54,364 bases of DNA. Source: Archaeoglobus sp. JdFR-27 (GTDB lineage: Archaea; Halobacteriota; Archaeoglobi; Archaeoglobales; Archaeoglobaceae). A program made the translations under genes and the position numbers. Positions 52,835 to 54,364 of the stretch are shown in pieces. The DNA lies in contig MTMO01000048.1 in NCBI GenBank assembly GCA_002011235.1, forward strand, positions 1 through 54,364, given 5' to 3'. Position 1 is the stretch's first letter. The number at the start of each line of letters is the position of its first letter. Under the pieces are notes generated by a model. The model searched no databases. It saw only the letters and a list, made by a program, of their open reading frames with translations, and was not told where the DNA came from.

Positions 52835-52909
52835 TTTAATTTTGAGCTGTGCTATCCTAAGCCAAACCAAATACCAAAACGATTTATTATGGTCCGACAA
52901 GAAACTTGT

Positions 52910-53743
52910 ATGAAGACAGAAAGAATCAAGGAGGTCAGCGGTGTTGCATCAGTGATAACAGCCGCTATTCTTATGGGTTCGGTTGCCATATTTGTAAGAA
53001 ATATCCACATGAATCCTATCCATATAACCTTTTTCAGGTTTCTTTTCGGTTTTCTCTTTCTTTTACTAATAACAATTTCAACCAAAAGAAGACCATCTTT
53101 TGATAATCCCAAGCTACTCTTAATTATCTCAATCCTTAATGTAGTCCTCGTTACATTCTATATTTCCGCAATACAGCTAATTCCAGCTGGTTTAGCAGCT
53201 TTACTTCTTTATATGGCTCCCGTTTATGTTATACCAATTGCATATTTGACTGGAGAAAACATCAAACCCGGAGTTTTTATTTCTCTACCTATAAGCCTTG
53301 CGGGCCTATTCCTTATGCTGATGCCGGCTGGTAGCTTAAATATAGGTGTTGGGTTTGGTTTCGTTGCCGGATTGAGTTATGCTTTCTACTTTTTCATTAT
53401 AAAAAGGCTGAGAGAGTGGATGCCCTCTTTGGAGATCACTACTATCTATCTCGGAATTTCCTCACTTATCCTCTTACCTAGTGTTTTCATCATTCCACTC
53501 TCTGAACTCAATTTAGGGTGGCTTATTGCCCTTGGCTTAATTCCAACGGCCATCGCATTCACTTTGTTCAATTTCGGTCTCAAGTACTGCAAGATATCTG
53601 AAGGACCACTGTTTGCCCTTGCAGAACCGGTAGCTGCTTCAATATTCGGCTTCCTAGTTTTCAACGAATCATTTAGTGGTATACAGCTTTTTGGGATGAT
53701 ATTGATCCTCACAGGAGTGGGGATTGCAATTAAAAAAATTTAA
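52910..53743 (+). CDS. EamA/DMT-family transporter
   Basis: This protein of about 277 residues has ten hydrophobic helices in two EamA repeats (ITAAILMGSVAIFVRNIHMN; later GFVAGLSYAFYFFIIKRL and PLFALAEPVAASIFGFLVFN). It is a drug/metabolite exporter type; substrate unknown. I use the ATG at 52910 because GATTTATTATGG at about 52881 would start transcription there; longer starts overlap the SRP RNA or the promoter. Confidence 0.88.
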   Translation: MKTERIKEVSGVASVITAAILMGSVAIFVRNIHMNPIHITFFRFLFGFLFLLLITISTKRRPSFDNPKLLLIISILNVVLVTFYISAIQLIPAGLAALLLYMAPVYVIPIAYLTGENIKPGVFISLPISLAGLFLMLMPAGSLNIGVGFGFVAGLSYAFYFFIIKRLREWMPSLEITTIYLGISSLILLPSVFIIPLSELNLGWLIALGLIPTAIAFTLFNFGLKYCKISEGPLFALAEPVAASIFGFLVFNESFSGIQLFGMILILTGVGIAIKKI

Positions 53744-54184
53744 AAAAAATTTAGAACAGTTCCATTTTAGTTTGAAAAATGTGGAAGCAGTTATGCTATC
53801 ACACAATCGAGCGCCTCATTCCGAGAAAAATTCCCTAACCCTATGACGATTCCAGCAAATATGTCCTGGGGTATAAACGCATAAAGATCAAAACCTCTGT
53901 AATGTTTCTCTTTGATTTTATATGTCTCTCAAATAATTTTTTGTAGGATTTCTTCCATTTTGAGACGTTTCCGACTGAGCTACTTCTAGCTTATCCATCT
54001 CTCCGTTTAAATTTTCTCAGACTCCTAAGAAAAGTCGTAACATCTCAATTTAGTTAAAATTTGGCTAGTATTAAATAAAGCTCTTCATTATAATATCATA
54101 GGACTCAAAATCGAATTTGAGTTAAAAACAACGGATGACAGAGACCATAAATTTCATAAACTCTCTAAAAGGATATTCTTTACT
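53744..54184. other. Intergenic region with possible decayed ORF
   Basis: No intact gene is seen. On the minus strand, from about 53957 to 53796, a frame reads MEEILQKII, TGA, ETYKIKEKHYRGFDLYAFIP, then QDIFAGIVIGLGNFSRNEAL to TAA; it looks coding apart from the internal stop, so it may be a relic. GACTCAAA, six bases and TTTGAGTT form an inverted repeat at 54102-54123, before the tRNA. Confidence 0.35.
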
Positions 54185-54268
54185 GCGGGGGTTGCCGAGT
54201 CAGGAAAAGGCGTGGGATTCAGGGTCCCATCCCGTAGGGGTCCGAGGGTTCAAATCCCTCCCCCCGCA
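54185..54268 (+). tRNA. tRNA-Leu (CAG)
   Basis: Acceptor GCGGGGG pairs with CCCCCGC. D arm TTGCCGAGTCAGGAAAAGGC; anticodon stem TGGGA/TCCCA with loop TTCAGGG (anticodon CAG). A long class II variable arm (TCCCGTAGGGGTCC) and T arm GAGGGTTCAAATCCCTC follow; discriminator A. The 84-base length and variable arm fit tRNA-Leu. CCA is not encoded. Confidence 0.95.
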
Positions 54269-54339
54269 TTGTTTTAGGAGTTCAAAGCAGGGAGACAAAG
54301 TTACAGGGGTTAAATAGCCAGAAAGCAAAGAGACTGTTA

Positions 54340-54364
54340 ATGGTTGACATGGATGAATGGAGAT
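54340..54364 (+). CDS. Start of a gene running off the window
   Basis: An ATG at 54340 opens MVDMDEWR and runs past the window end. GGGGTTAAATAG about 30 bases upstream could be its TATA box with a leaderless mRNA. Too short to identify. Confidence 0.3.

Noticed and set aside
54102-54123. Third copy of the histone-upstream palindrome
   Set aside because: Arms GACTCAAA/TTTGAGTT are similar but shorter and have a six-base spacer, so I do not count it as the same site.
54135-54317. Plus-strand ORF of 60 codons
   Set aside because: It runs through the tRNA-Leu gene and has no coding-like composition.
1-54364. CRISPR arrays
   Set aside because: No regularly spaced direct repeats with unique spacers were seen; the repeats present are tandem or palindromic only.

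Overview
The window looks like a chromosome segment of a hyperthermophilic, sulfate- or sulfite-reducing euryarchaeon of the Archaeoglobales. It carries dsrAB, dsrD and a dsrOPMKJ (Hme-type) membrane complex, an archaeal histone, archaeal-type ThrRS and ABCE1, an archaeal 7S SRP RNA, TATA-driven and often leaderless genes, a tungsten aldehyde ferredoxin oxidoreductase and fatty-acid/acyl-CoA catabolism. Identification is from motifs and family recognition by eye; no search was run.

Layout. 1-760: 3' part of a PAS/histidine kinase. 829-1674: tRNA-Ala(CGC) and a VapBC pair. 1806-4787: thiolase, SCP2-like protein and acyl-CoA dehydrogenase. 5205-5408: histone, with two palindromes upstream. 5483-9012: nitrilase-family protein and a UPF0182 membrane protein. 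9394-9616: a three-hairpin H/ACA-type guide RNA. 9700-14112: MBL hydrolase, a transposase relic, a winged-helix regulator, GpsA, UPF0058, RimI and UPF0146. 14131-16292: ferredoxin plus aldehyde ferredoxin oxidoreductase. 16339-20422: thrS, an EMC6-like gene and ABCE1. 20533-29798: the sulfite reduction locus: siroheme methyltransferase, dsrA-dsrB-dsrD, ferredoxin, then dsrJ-K-M-P-O on the opposite strand. 30319-32070: small genes including a glutaredoxin-like/FTR pair. 32367-42710: two CoA ligases flanking a complete Liv-type ABC importer, an LLM flavin/F420 oxidoreductase, a Usp and 4-hydroxybutyryl-CoA dehydratase. 42712-43257: a broken C_GCAxxG gene and a small cysteine-rich protein.

43420-48439 is an integrated mobile element of about 5 kb in the 3' half of a tRNA-Met(CAT) gene. 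It is bounded by a 44/45-bp duplication of the tRNA 3' half. It holds a tyrosine integrase, two ribbon-helix-helix proteins, an AT-rich region full of TCTAATAG-type palindromes, a secreted CAP-domain lipoprotein, a proteasome-like Ntn hydrolase and a small regulator-like gene. The regulator-like gene runs into the attachment site. When the element ends are joined in silico, its frame stays open for 38 more codons and stops directly before the integrase ATG. Integration therefore appears to swap its C-terminus and uncouple it from the integrase. This is the most interesting observation in the window.

48816-54364 returns to chromosome: a HTH regulator, alpha/beta hydrolase, adenylate kinase, radical SAM-TRAM protein, small HTH protein, SRP RNA, EamA transporter, tRNA-Leu(CAG) and the first codons of another gene.
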